NCBI GenBank assembly: GCA_025980625.1
Contig: JAICXG010000051.1
Coordinates: 1 to 13,363, forward strand
Direction of reading: 5' to 3'
From: Chthoniobacterales bacterium
GTDB taxonomy: Bacteria > Verrucomicrobiota > Verrucomicrobiia > Chthoniobacterales > UBA10450
DNA length: 13,363 nt
Part shown: positions 6,169-13,363 of the stretch, piece after piece
How positions within the stretch are numbered: the stretch's first letter is position 1
Layout: every line of letters starts with the position of its first letter
Notes under the pieces: generated by a model
Told to the model about the DNA's origin: nothing
Databases searched by the model: none
What the model saw: the letters and a program-made list of their open reading frames with translations, nothing else
Translations under genes and position numbers: made by a program

Positions 6169-6663
6169 AAGCGGGCCCGCCGCCGGTTGCAGAATTTTTA
6201 ATTGCGCCGCGCCGACTTCGAGCACGCCATCGCCCAGGATGCGGGCCCGCAAACCGCCGCGGCCGGCGAGGAATTCTTCCGCGCCCGGAGCAACTGCGGT
6301 GTTCATCCAGTAGCACGGCTTGCAATGGGCGGTCCCGGAAAAACGAACGCCCTGAATCTCAAAATCCTTTCCGATCAGTGCCATCAAGTCGACCCCGGAG
6401 ACGAGGACGTTGCGCCGCAGCACGCCGGGAGATTTGCTCGTTAGGCGAAAGTGTTCCGCGAGCAGATCGAAAACTTCGCGCGCGAAGAAAGTGATCTGCC
6501 CTTTGTAATCGTCGGCGTAATCGAAAAAGCGGTCGCCGCGAATCCCATGGCCCGCGACACATTCGAGCGCGCGTGTCTCCACCAGCGGGAAATCGTCGGG
6601 CGCTTTGCCGTGATGGCCGAAATAATTGTGCCCGGGCGAAATGAAAATCTTCTCGATCAACAC
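6163..6663 (-). CDS. MOSC-domain protein of molybdenum cofactor metabolism
   Basis: A 166-residue protein if started at GTG 6663; an upstream TTG at 6735 would give 190 residues. I prefer 6663 because the conserved part begins at LIEKIFISPGHNYFGHHGK, and the extra 24 residues look random. The MOSC domain is the C-terminal module of molybdenum-cofactor sulfurases, also found alone, and binds or delivers cofactor or sulfur. Visible features are ALECVAGHGIRGDRFFDY, an RRNVLVSGVDL strand, GTAHCKPCYWMN (two Cys at about 114 and 117, the likely sulfur or cofactor ligands) and a terminal GLRARILGDGVLEVG. It is the first gene of the minus-strand unit with mobA and fdhD, which supports a cofactor role. 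An exact 9-mer (6438-6446) encodes LTS, and another gives the stop. Exact substrate unknown. Confidence 0.85.
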   Translation of the reverse strand: MLIEKIFISPGHNYFGHHGKAPDDFPLVETRALECVAGHGIRGDRFFDYADDYKGQITFFAREVFDLLAEHFRLTSKSPGVLRRNVLVSGVDLMALIGKDFEIQGVRFSGTAHCKPCYWMNTAVAPGAEEFLAGRGGLRARILGDGVLEVGAAQLKILQPAAGPLA

Positions 6664-6761
6664 GCGACCGGAAACCTGCAACGTCGAAGGGCGCGCGACA
6701 ACGCCGAATGTTGCCCGCCAAATTTTGCGCGGCAACGCCGGACGTAGGACGTTGCGGCGCG
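6664..6761. promoter_or_regulatory. Divergent intergenic gap between the MOSC operon and the ABC exporter
   Basis: These 98 bases separate two divergent starts, so promoters for both directions should lie here or just inside the genes. I cannot identify convincing -35/-10 boxes in the GC-rich sequence. An 8-base inverted repeat (GCAACGTC 6678-6685, GACGTTGC 6748-6755) flanks most of the gap and might be an operator, but may be chance. Confidence 0.35.
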
Positions 6762-8525
6762 ATGAAAACCGCCTGGCGTGTTTTTGCCTATCTGAAGCGT
6801 TACCCGTGGCTCGCCGCCGGCACGCTCGCCTGCGCGATTGTCGGCACGCTCATGGTGATCGTGTTCCCCTCGGTCACGAAGTGGATCATTAACGATGTCG
6901 TGCGCGCGCATCATCCGGAAAAATTGCTTCCGCTCATCGCGCTCGCGGCCGTCGCATTTGTCGTCCAACATTTCTTCAACGCGCTCCGCATTTTCCTGAA
7001 CAACACTTTTGAGCAGCGCGTCATTTTCGATCTGCGGAGCGATCTTTATTCGCATATTCAATTGCTCCCGCTCCGCTGGTTCGATAATCGCGCCACCGGC
7101 GACTTGATGACGCGGGTGATCGAGGATGTGAACTCGGTCGAGCGGATGTTGATCGATGGGATCGAGCAGGGCGTGGTCGCGGTCCTCCAGGTCCTGATCG
7201 TGAGCGGCGTGATGTTTTATCTGAATTGGAAACTCGCGCTCCTCTCGCTGATTCCGTTTCCGTTCCTCGTCGCGGGCGCGCTCACTTACACCCTCACCGC
7301 GCATCGGCGCTATCGGATGCAACGGCGCGCCGCCTCGGCGATGAACGCGCTCCTTCACGATAACCTCTCCGGCATTCGCCAGATCAAAAGTTTCGTGCGC
7401 GAGCGGGAGCAGCACGCGCGCTTCAACCGCGTGAGCGATGAGCTGCGCCGCGCCACGCTCGTGGTGATGAAAGTGTGGGCGATTTACAGCCCGGCGATGT
7501 CGCTCTTCGAATCGATCGGCGCGATCCTGGTGCTCGGCTTCGGGAGCGCGGCGGTCCTGCACGGCACGCTCCAGATTGGCGACCTCGTCGCAATGCTGAT
7601 GTTGATGGCGTTTCTCTACGATCCGATCGGGCGCTTGCATCAACTCAACCAACTGGTGCAGGCGGGACGCGCGGCGGGGGAACGTGTCTTTGAGATTCTC
7701 GACGAACCGGTCGAGCCGGGCTTGAGCGGCGGCGAGTGGTTAGGCGAAATCGCCGGGGACATTCGCTTCGAAAATGTGAGCTTCGCCTACGCCGGCGGAG
7801 CCCCGGCGTTGAGCAATGTCTCCTTTCACGCGCGGCCGGGCGCGACGGTCGCGCTCGTCGGGGCGACCGGCGCGGGCAAGTCGACCGTGGTTAACCTGCT
7901 CGCGCGTTTTTATGAATTCAGCTCGGGCTCGATCCTGGTCGACAGGAAGTCGATTCGCAAAATCGCGGCCCATTCGTTGCGGGAAAAGATCGGGATGGTG
8001 ACGCAGGAAAGTTTTCTTTTTAACGGCACGATCCGCGAAAATCTCCTGCTCGGCCGGCCGGGCGCGAGCGAGGAGGAACTGCTCGAAGCGACGGAAGCAG
8101 CCAACGCGCGCGAGTTCATCGAGCGTTTGCCCAGCCGGTTCGAGAGCGTGGTGGGCGAGCGCGGTGTGAAGCTGAGCGTGGGCGAAAAGCAGCGGCTCTC
8201 GATTGCGCGCGCGTTGTTGAAAGATCCGCCAATTCTGATCCTCGATGAAGCGACGGCGAGCGTCGATACCGCCACCGAGAGACTCATTCAGGAAGCCTTG
8301 GAAAATTTGATGTTTCATCGCACCTGCATTGTCATTGCGCACCGCCTTTCCACGATTGTGCGGGCCGACCAGATTCTGGTGCTCGACCGCGGTCGCATCA
8401 TCGAGCGCGGGACGCATGCGGAGCTGCTGTCGTTAGGCGGGAAATACGCCCGGCTCTGCGAGCAGAGTTTTCTCGAGGCCACGCCTGAGGACCTGGGCGA
8501 GACTACGGCGGAGCTGAGCGTTTAG
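6762..8525 (+). CDS. ABC exporter with fused membrane and ATPase domains (MsbA-like)
   Basis: A 587-residue half-transporter. Residues about 15-320 form a six-helix exporter membrane domain, including the typical RWFDNRATGDLMTRVIEDV coupling region (105-123). Residues about 335-575 are the ATPase: Walker A GATGAGKST (367-375), Q-loop VTQESFLF (413-420, Q415), signature LSVGEKQ (471-477), Walker B ILILDEA (491-497) and H-loop IAHRLST (525-531, H527). The signature reads LSVGE rather than LSGGQ. This architecture exports lipids, lipid A precursors, peptides or drugs from the inner membrane as a homodimer; the sequence does not say which. I chose ATG 6762 because it starts directly at the first amphipathic segment; the frame is open to 6708 without family-like residues. 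An exact 9-mer encodes SLG near the C terminus (8430), with a near-copy at 7737. Confidence 0.92.
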   Translation: MKTAWRVFAYLKRYPWLAAGTLACAIVGTLMVIVFPSVTKWIINDVVRAHHPEKLLPLIALAAVAFVVQHFFNALRIFLNNTFEQRVIFDLRSDLYSHIQLLPLRWFDNRATGDLMTRVIEDVNSVERMLIDGIEQGVVAVLQVLIVSGVMFYLNWKLALLSLIPFPFLVAGALTYTLTAHRRYRMQRRAASAMNALLHDNLSGIRQIKSFVREREQHARFNRVSDELRRATLVVMKVWAIYSPAMSLFESIGAILVLGFGSAAVLHGTLQIGDLVAMLMLMAFLYDPIGRLHQLNQLVQAGRAAGERVFEILDEPVEPGLSGGEWLGEIAGDIRFENVSFAYAGGAPALSNVSFHARPGATVALVGATGAGKSTVVNLLARFYEFSSGSILVDRKSIRKIAAHSLREKIGMVTQESFLFNGTIRENLLLGRPGASEEELLEATEAANAREFIERLPSRFESVVGERGVKLSVGEKQRLSIARALLKDPPILILDEATASVDTATERLIQEALENLMFHRTCIVIAHRLSTIVRADQILVLDRGRIIERGTHAELLSLGGKYARLCEQSFLEATPEDLGETTAELSV

Positions 8526-8614
8526 CGGTTCAAAGCGGAAGCAACGCGTCGGCATTCCCGCTTGTCATCGTAAAGCTGCCCGCTAAGCTTTCGCTCCACT
8601 CTCGGGAACTCCGC

Positions 8615-9079
8615 ATGTCTCTGGCCAGCCTTCTCACGTCCGAGCAAATCGTTCCCGAGATGAAAGCAGCGGAACGCTGGCCGGCGATCGTCGAGTTGAT
8701 TGACCTGCTCGTCGGCTTGCGGAAAATCGATCCCGCCTGCCGCGACACCATTCTCGCCGCGCTCAAGCAGCGCGAGGAAACAATGAGCACCGGGATCGGT
8801 TTTGGAATCGCGATTCCGCATGCGTCGTCCGACTCGGTCACTGAAGTGGTCGCGGCTTTCGGTCGCTCCTCGCACGGGATCGAGTTCGACGCGCTCGATA
8901 ATGCGCCGGTTCGTTTCGTCGTGCTCTTCATCGTGCCGAAGAATCAGTTTCAAACCCATCTCCGCACCCTCGCCTCGATCGCGAAATTCCTGAACGACCG
9001 CTCCGTCCGGGAACGGCTCGCTGGTGCGCAGACGAAAGAGGAAATCCTCCGCATCTTCGAGCAGGGCGCGCCGAAATAA
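8615..9079 (+). CDS. PTS EIIA (fructose/PtsN-type) domain protein
   Basis: A 154-residue single-domain protein of the EIIA-2 family. GIGFGIAIPHA (60-70) carries the phosphorylatable His (H69). The N-terminal helix reads ERWPAIVELIDLL (20-32), and the closing helix has ASIAKFLND followed by a VRERLAGAQTKEEILRIFEQ tail, all at family-typical spacing. Members accept phosphate from HPr or PTS(Ntr) and either feed a sugar permease or, in the PtsN type, regulate nitrogen and potassium responses. No permease gene is adjacent, so a regulatory role is more likely, but that is inference. It follows the ABC exporter after 89 bases and precedes argS by 68. It contains no copy of the 9-mer. Confidence 0.87.
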   Translation: MSLASLLTSEQIVPEMKAAERWPAIVELIDLLVGLRKIDPACRDTILAALKQREETMSTGIGFGIAIPHASSDSVTEVVAAFGRSSHGIEFDALDNAPVRFVVLFIVPKNQFQTHLRTLASIAKFLNDRSVRERLAGAQTKEEILRIFEQGAPK

Positions 9080-9147
9080 TCTTCCCCTCATGCGACCCGC
9101 GCGCCTGCTGATGACAGCGGAGCGGTGCTCGTTAGTTTGCTTGCTCG

Positions 9148-10854
9148 ATGCAGACATTTCAGGATTTGCTCACGCGACAACTCTCCCGCGCGCTCTCCGC
9201 GGCCGGGTTTGTTGTCGCTGGCGAAGTCGTTCCAGCGAGCGATCCGCGCTTCGGCGACTACCAGACGAACGTCGCCCTCCTCCTCGCAAAAGAGCGCGGC
9301 GACAATCCCCGCGCGGTTGCGAAAAAGATCATCGCGCAGCTCGAGATCGCAGAATGGTCCGATCCGCCGACGATCGCCGGCGCCGGCTTCATTAACTTCC
9401 ACCTCAAACCCGAGGCGGTTGCGAAACACGCGGCACAGCTGCTGAACAACGCGCGGCTGGGCGTGCCGCTGGCGGAGCCGCTGCATCGCATCGTGATCGA
9501 CTTCGGCTCGCCGAATGTTGCCAAGCCAATGCACGTCGGTCACATCCGCAGCACCGTCCTCGGCGACGCGCTTGCGCGCATCGCGAGCTTCCTCGGCCAC
9601 GACGTGATCCGCGACAACCATATTGGCGACTGGGGCACGCAATTCGGAATGGTGATTTACGGCTGGAAAAATCTCCTCGATCGCGAAGCCCTGGCGCGCG
9701 ACCCGATCGCGGAGCTGGTGCGGATTTACAAGCAGACTAACGAACTCAGCAAAACTGACGCCAGCGTGCGCGACGCCTGTCGCACCGAACTCGTTAGGCT
9801 GCAATCCGGCGACGAGGAAAACCTGCTCATCTGGAAGGAATGCGTCGCGCTCTCGATGAAGGAGTTCGAGGCCGCCTACGAAATTCTCGACATTCATTAC
9901 GACATTCAGCGCGGCGAAAGTTTTTATAACGAGCGCCTTCCCGCGATCGTCGAGCGCCTCCTCAAATCAGGCCTGGCGGAAATCAGCGAAGGCGCGGTTT
10001 GCGTCTTCTTTCGCGAGATTCCGGAACTGGCCGACCGGCCCTGCATCATCCAAAAGAGCGACGGCGGTTTTAACTACGCCACGACCGACATCGCGACGGT
10101 CGATTATCGCATCCGCGATCTTGCCGCCGACACGATCTGGATCGTGACCGGCGCGCCGCAACAACTGCATTTCAGACAGATTTTCGAGATCGCGCGCCGT
10201 GAAGGTTACAGCGCGGATTTTCGGCACATCACGCACGGCAGCATCCTGGGTGAAAACCGCAAACTGATGAAAACGCGCTCCGGCGAGAACGTGCCGCTGC
10301 GCGATTTGCTCGAGGAAGCAATCATGCGCGCACGAAAAATCGTTGAAGAAAAAAATCCCGATCTGACCGAGACGGAGAAAGAACAGATCGCGAAGATCGT
10401 CGGGATCGGCGCGGTCAAGTACGCCGATCTCTCGCAATATCGCATGACCGATTACGTTTTCTCCTGGGACCGAATGCTCTCATTACAGGGAAACACCGCG
10501 CCCTATTTGCAGAACGCTTACGTCCGTATCCGCTCGATCTTCCGGAAGATCGGCGGGAACTTTACCGTGCCTGACGAATTGAAGTTAAGCGAAGCGACCG
10601 AGCTGACGCTTGCGAAACGGCTCGCCCAATTCGCCGAAGTCGTGCCGCAAGTGTTGAATGATTTCCGGCCCAACCTGCTTGCGAATTATCTCTTTGAACT
10701 GGCCAATGCCTTCCATGGTTTTTACGAAGCCTGCCCGGTCCTGAAATCCGAGGAACCGGTGCGCAGCTCGCGTCTCGCCCTGTCCGCGCTGACCGGCCGC
10801 ACCTTGCAGCAGGGGCTTAACCTTCTCGGGATTGAAGTTCCGGAGAAGATGTAA
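9148..10854 (+). CDS. argS: Arginyl-tRNA synthetase
   Basis: A 568-residue class I synthetase of normal length. The N-terminal Add-1 region (1-110) includes DYQTNVALLLAK. The active site has SPNVAKPMHVGHIRST (121-136), where HVGH is the HIGH signature, followed by DNHIGDWGTQFG (156-167). The second signature region is KLMKTRSGENVPL (372-384), a KTRSG form in place of textbook KMSKS. GAVKYADLSQYRMTDYVFSW (421-440) leads into the C-terminal anticodon-binding DALR domain (about 450-568) that starts with GNTAPYLQNAYVRIRSI. It charges tRNA-Arg in the cytoplasm. ATG 9148 fits the family N terminus; there is no Shine-Dalgarno, and a degenerate TCGTTAGTT lies at 9129-9137. An exact 9-mer at 9791-9799 uses the rare AGG arginine codon. 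Confidence 0.95.
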   Translation: MQTFQDLLTRQLSRALSAAGFVVAGEVVPASDPRFGDYQTNVALLLAKERGDNPRAVAKKIIAQLEIAEWSDPPTIAGAGFINFHLKPEAVAKHAAQLLNNARLGVPLAEPLHRIVIDFGSPNVAKPMHVGHIRSTVLGDALARIASFLGHDVIRDNHIGDWGTQFGMVIYGWKNLLDREALARDPIAELVRIYKQTNELSKTDASVRDACRTELVRLQSGDEENLLIWKECVALSMKEFEAAYEILDIHYDIQRGESFYNERLPAIVERLLKSGLAEISEGAVCVFFREIPELADRPCIIQKSDGGFNYATTDIATVDYRIRDLAADTIWIVTGAPQQLHFRQIFEIARREGYSADFRHITHGSILGENRKLMKTRSGENVPLRDLLEEAIMRARKIVEEKNPDLTETEKEQIAKIVGIGAVKYADLSQYRMTDYVFSWDRMLSLQGNTAPYLQNAYVRIRSIFRKIGGNFTVPDELKLSEATELTLAKRLAQFAEVVPQVLNDFRPNLLANYLFELANAFHGFYEACPVLKSEEPVRSSRLALSALTGRTLQQGLNLLGIEVPEKM

Positions 10855-10859
10855 CTCGA

Positions 10860-13363
10860 ATGCCAGTTCGCATTCCCAGCTCGACTTATCGTCTCCAGTT
10901 TAATCGCCATTTCACCTTCGCCCGGGCGCACGCCATCGTGCCCTACCTTCATTCGTTAGGGGTGAGTGATTGTTACGCTTCGCCCTATTTCCAGGCGGGC
11001 GCGGAGAGCCTTCACGGTTACGACATCACCGATCACAACAAGCTCAACCCGGCGGTCGGCTCGCGCGCGGAGTATGATGCCTGGGTCGGGGAGCTGCAGG
11101 CGCGCGGGATGGGCCAGATCGTCGATTTCGTGCCTAACCATATGGGGATCGACGACCCGCAAAACCTCTGGTGGAGCGATGTTCTCGAAAACGGCCCGAG
11201 CTCGAGTTACGCGCGCTATTTCGACATCGAGTGGCGGCCACTCAAATCCGAGCTCCGCGACAAGGTCTTGATCCCGATCTTGAGCGATCAGTACGGACGC
11301 GTGCTGGAGCGCGGTGAGCTCAAGGTCCACTACGAGGGCGGCCGGTTTTTTCTGCGCTATTTCGAGCACGAATTCCCGATCGCGCCCGGCACCTACCGCC
11401 ACATTCTCCAGTTCGCGCTTGAGCAGCTGGGTGACTACAAGAATGAAGATTTTTATGCCGATCTGCAAAGCATTGTCACCGCGCTGGAATATTTGCCGCG
11501 CCGGACCGAACGCGACCCGGAGCGGATCGCGGAGCGCGCGCGGGAAAAGGAAGTGATCAAGCGGCGACTGGAGCGCCGCTGCCAGGAAGCGCCTCTCGTG
11601 CAAGAGGCGATGCAAAAAGCCCTAACGATCATTAACGGCACGCCGGGCGACCCGCGGAGCTTCGATGCGCTTGACGCGTTGCTCAATGACCAGGCCTATC
11701 GGCTCGCCTTCTGGCGGGTGGCGGCGGAAGAAATCAATTACCGCCGCTTCTTCGATGTGAATAATCTCGCCGCCATTCGAATGGAAGTGCCCGAGGTTTT
11801 CGAGGAAGCGCACCGGCTCTTGCTCGCGTTGGTGGCGTGCGGCGCAGTCACCGGGTTGCGGATCGATCATCCGGACGGGCTTTTTCTGCCTAACGAATAC
11901 TTCGAGAAGCTGCAGGAGCGCGCGGGCGAGGCGCTCGCGGGACCTGCTTCCCCGGGTCCAGGACGAGCGGAAGCTCGTCCCTCCGGGTTGCCTAACGACG
12001 GGCGCGCAGTCTACCTTGTGGTCGAGAAAATCCTGAGCGGGAACGAGCAGTTGCGCCGGGATTGGCCGGTCCACGGCACGACCGGTTACGATTTTTTAAA
12101 CGACGCAATCGGCGTACTGATCGATCCCTCGGCCGAGCGCGCGATCACGACCGGATATCACAGGTTCATCGGCCACAACCTCCATTTCGGCCATCTCGTT
12201 TACGCGAAGAAACGGCTCGTGATGCGGCTCGCGCTCGCCAACGACATCAATGTGCTCGGCGCAATGTTCGATCGGCTCTCGGAGAAAAATCGGTGGTATC
12301 GCGATTACACCCTCGATGTCCTCACCCTCGCCGTCCGCGAGACGATTGCCTGCTTCCCGGTTTACCGCACTTATGTTGCTCCCGACCGGCCGGTCTGTGA
12401 GGAGGACCGCGCCGTGATCGAGCGCGCAGTCGCGGCCGCGAAACGGCGCAACCCGGCAATCGAGGAATCGGTCTTCAATCTTCTCCGCGACATTTTGCTC
12501 CTGCGCTTTCCCGAAAACCTCGATCAGCAAGATCGCGCCGAGCACGTCCACTTCGTGCTGAAATTCCAGCAGACGACCGGGCCGGTTATGGCGAAGGGGC
12601 TGGAGGACACCGCCTTTTACATTTATAACCGGCTCACCGCGCTAAATGACGTCGGAGGCGAACCGGAGCGCTTCGGGCTGCGTCTGGAGGAATTTCATCG
12701 GCACAATCTCGATCGACTGGAGAACTGGCCGGCGACGCTCCTCGCGACTTCGACGCATGACACGAAACGGAGCGAAGATGTGCGGGCGCGGATCGCGGTG
12801 ATTTCGGAATTGCCGGAGCAATGGCGGCGATCGTTAGGCAAGTGGCGCATGCTCAACCGCCGCTGGAAAAAACGGATCGACGAGAATCAGGCGCCAGATG
12901 GAAATGAGGAATACCTGCTTTACCAGACATTGCTCGGGAGCTGGCCGCTCGAGCCTTTTCGCGAACTGAGCGAGCAAGCGCACGGCGAATATGTCGGCCG
13001 CATCCAGCAATACACGGCCAAAGCCTTGAAGGAAGCCAAGCTGAACACGAGCTGGGTCCAGCCTAACGAGCCCTGGGATTCGGCGATGGCGGAATTTGTC
13101 GCCCGGATTCTGGATCGTTCGCCGAAGAACCGCTTTCTCGAGAGCTTCCTTCCCTTCGCCGAGGAGGTCGCGCGGGCCGGCGCGATCAACGCGCTTAGCC
13201 AGACGTTGCTCAAGCTGACCGTCCCCGGAGTGCCGGATATTTACCAGGGAAATGAAATCTGGGACTTCAGCCTGGTCGATCCGGACAATCGCCGGCCGGT
13301 CGATTACGAGAAACGGGTGCGGATGCTGGACTCGTTAGGCAAGGTGACTCCGGAGGATCTGCT
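10860..13363 (+). CDS. treY: Maltooligosyl trehalose synthase (3' partial, runs off the window)
   Basis: The frame is open from ATG 10860 to the window end, giving 834 residues and no stop. TreY is a GH13 enzyme that turns the reducing end of maltodextrins into a trehalose unit, for release by TreZ. The start STYRLQFNRHFTFARAHAIV, then VDFVPNHMG (88-96), is typical. Catalytic residues fit TLRIDHP-type motifs: nucleophile in GLRIDHPDGL (D336), acid/base in VVEKIL (E389), and the third carboxylate in STHDTKRSEDVRAR (D634). GVPDIYQGNEIWDFSLVDPDNRRPVDY near the end shows that only the C-terminal tail is missing. It starts 5 bases after argS. Between the nucleophile and the acid/base there is an in-frame hairpin element (11951-11987). 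Exact 9-mers lie at 11888, 11990, 12831, 13061 and 13332, with near-copies at 10953, 11132 and 11620. A treZ neighbour cannot be checked here. Confidence 0.93.
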   Translation, partial: MPVRIPSSTYRLQFNRHFTFARAHAIVPYLHSLGVSDCYASPYFQAGAESLHGYDITDHNKLNPAVGSRAEYDAWVGELQARGMGQIVDFVPNHMGIDDPQNLWWSDVLENGPSSSYARYFDIEWRPLKSELRDKVLIPILSDQYGRVLERGELKVHYEGGRFFLRYFEHEFPIAPGTYRHILQFALEQLGDYKNEDFYADLQSIVTALEYLPRRTERDPERIAERAREKEVIKRRLERRCQEAPLVQEAMQKALTIINGTPGDPRSFDALDALLNDQAYRLAFWRVAAEEINYRRFFDVNNLAAIRMEVPEVFEEAHRLLLALVACGAVTGLRIDHPDGLFLPNEYFEKLQERAGEALAGPASPGPGRAEARPSGLPNDGRAVYLVVEKILSGNEQLRRDWPVHGTTGYDFLNDAIGVLIDPSAERAITTGYHRFIGHNLHFGHLVYAKKRLVMRLALANDINVLGAMFDRLSEKNRWYRDYTLDVLTLAVRETIACFPVYRTYVAPDRPVCEEDRAVIERAVAAAKRRNPAIEESVFNLLRDILLLRFPENLDQQDRAEHVHFVLKFQQTTGPVMAKGLEDTAFYIYNRLTALNDVGGEPERFGLRLEEFHRHNLDRLENWPATLLATSTHDTKRSEDVRARIAVISELPEQWRRSLGKWRMLNRRWKKRIDENQAPDGNEEYLLYQTLLGSWPLEPFRELSEQAHGEYVGRIQQYTAKALKEAKLNTSWVQPNEPWDSAMAEFVARILDRSPKNRFLESFLPFAEEVARAGAINALSQTLLKLTVPGVPDIYQGNEIWDFSLVDPDNRRPVDYEKRVRMLDSLGKVTPEDL
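11951..11987 (+). repeat. Palindromic repeat-like hairpin inserted in frame within treY
   Basis: GGACGAGC (11961-11968) and GCTCGTCC (11973-11980) form a perfect 8-base stem closed by GGAA, a GNRA-type tetraloop. Outer arms CCCGG (11951-11955) and CCGGG (11983-11987) extend it after a small bulge. It is translated as a Gly/Pro/Arg/Ala-rich linker between the two catalytic motifs of TreY, where homologues have a variable surface loop. I recall similar palindromes as common dispersed elements in Verrucomicrobiota, but could not check this. An exact GCCTAACGA follows three bases later (11990-11998). Confidence 0.65.
11990..11998 (+). repeat. Dispersed 9-mer adjacent to the treY hairpin
   Basis: Exact GCCTAACGA encoding PND, three bases after the hairpin's outer arm and 94 bases after another exact copy at 11888-11896. 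The two bracket the non-conserved insert in treY. Confidence 0.8.

Noticed and set aside
6657..7652. Long minus-strand open frame opposite the ABC exporter start
   Set aside because: It is rich in His, Arg, Asp and Glu, has no recognisable domain, and lies antisense to well-conserved exporter sequence; this is the usual shadow frame in high-GC DNA.
9088..9897. Minus-strand open frame opposite argS
   Set aside because: Antisense to the catalytic region of a conserved synthetase, with no domain-like content.
11132..11140. Near-copy GCCTAACCA in treY as evidence of selection for the word
   Set aside because: It encodes PNH of the conserved GH13 motif VPNHMG, so protein constraint explains most of it; it was kept only in the one-mismatch list.

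Overview
The window is a gene-dense, high-GC stretch (by eye roughly 60-65%) of a bacterial chromosome. It has no RNA gene, CRISPR array, transposase or phage gene that I can see. The gene content is housekeeping and metabolic: carB, argS, treY, an ABC exporter, a PTS IIA-like protein and molybdenum-cofactor genes. Start codons mostly lack a clear Shine-Dalgarno sequence, and short GC-rich hairpins occur at or inside genes. This style reminds me of soil Verrucomicrobiota (Chthoniobacterales-like), but that placement is an inference and was not tested by any search.

Layout. 1-315: 3' end of carB. 371-1570: an exported SDR-fold protein. 1647-2972: a 12-TM-like transporter of the NTP/NDP-exchanger type, ending in a strong hairpin. 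3075-3887: an HTH plus metallo-beta-lactamase protein. 3908-4795: a beta-hydroxyacid dehydrogenase. These five are on the + strand. Next comes a minus-strand operon, MOSC protein (6663-6163), mobA (6160-5570) and fdhD (5610-4792), which converges on the dehydrogenase; the two stop codons overlap. From a divergent gap the + strand resumes with an MsbA-like ABC exporter (6762-8525), a PTS IIA/PtsN-like protein (8615-9079), argS (9148-10854) and the start of treY (10860 to the window end). No gene-free stretch exceeds 300 bases; the longest gap is about 100 bases.

How the genes work together. The MOSC-MobA-FdhD trio is a coherent unit for finishing molybdenum (or tungsten) cofactor and sulfurating it for a formate dehydrogenase encoded elsewhere. 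TreY would make maltooligosyl-trehalose for osmolyte synthesis. The other genes look like unrelated neighbours.

Main discovery. A 9-base word, GCCTAACGA (reverse complement TCGTTAGGC), occurs 20 times exactly and 9 more times with one mismatch in 13.4 kb, where about 0.1 exact copies would be expected for random equal-base DNA. It lies on both strands in nearly equal numbers (9 and 11) and mostly inside genes, where it brings in rare codons (TTA, CTA). It also supplies the stop codon of five of the eleven genes whose ends are visible. Its density and balanced orientation resemble DNA uptake sequences of Neisseria and Pasteurellaceae or the cyanobacterial HIP1 word. I know of no description of this word in such bacteria. 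A second, independent element is a perfect hairpin inserted in frame in treY.
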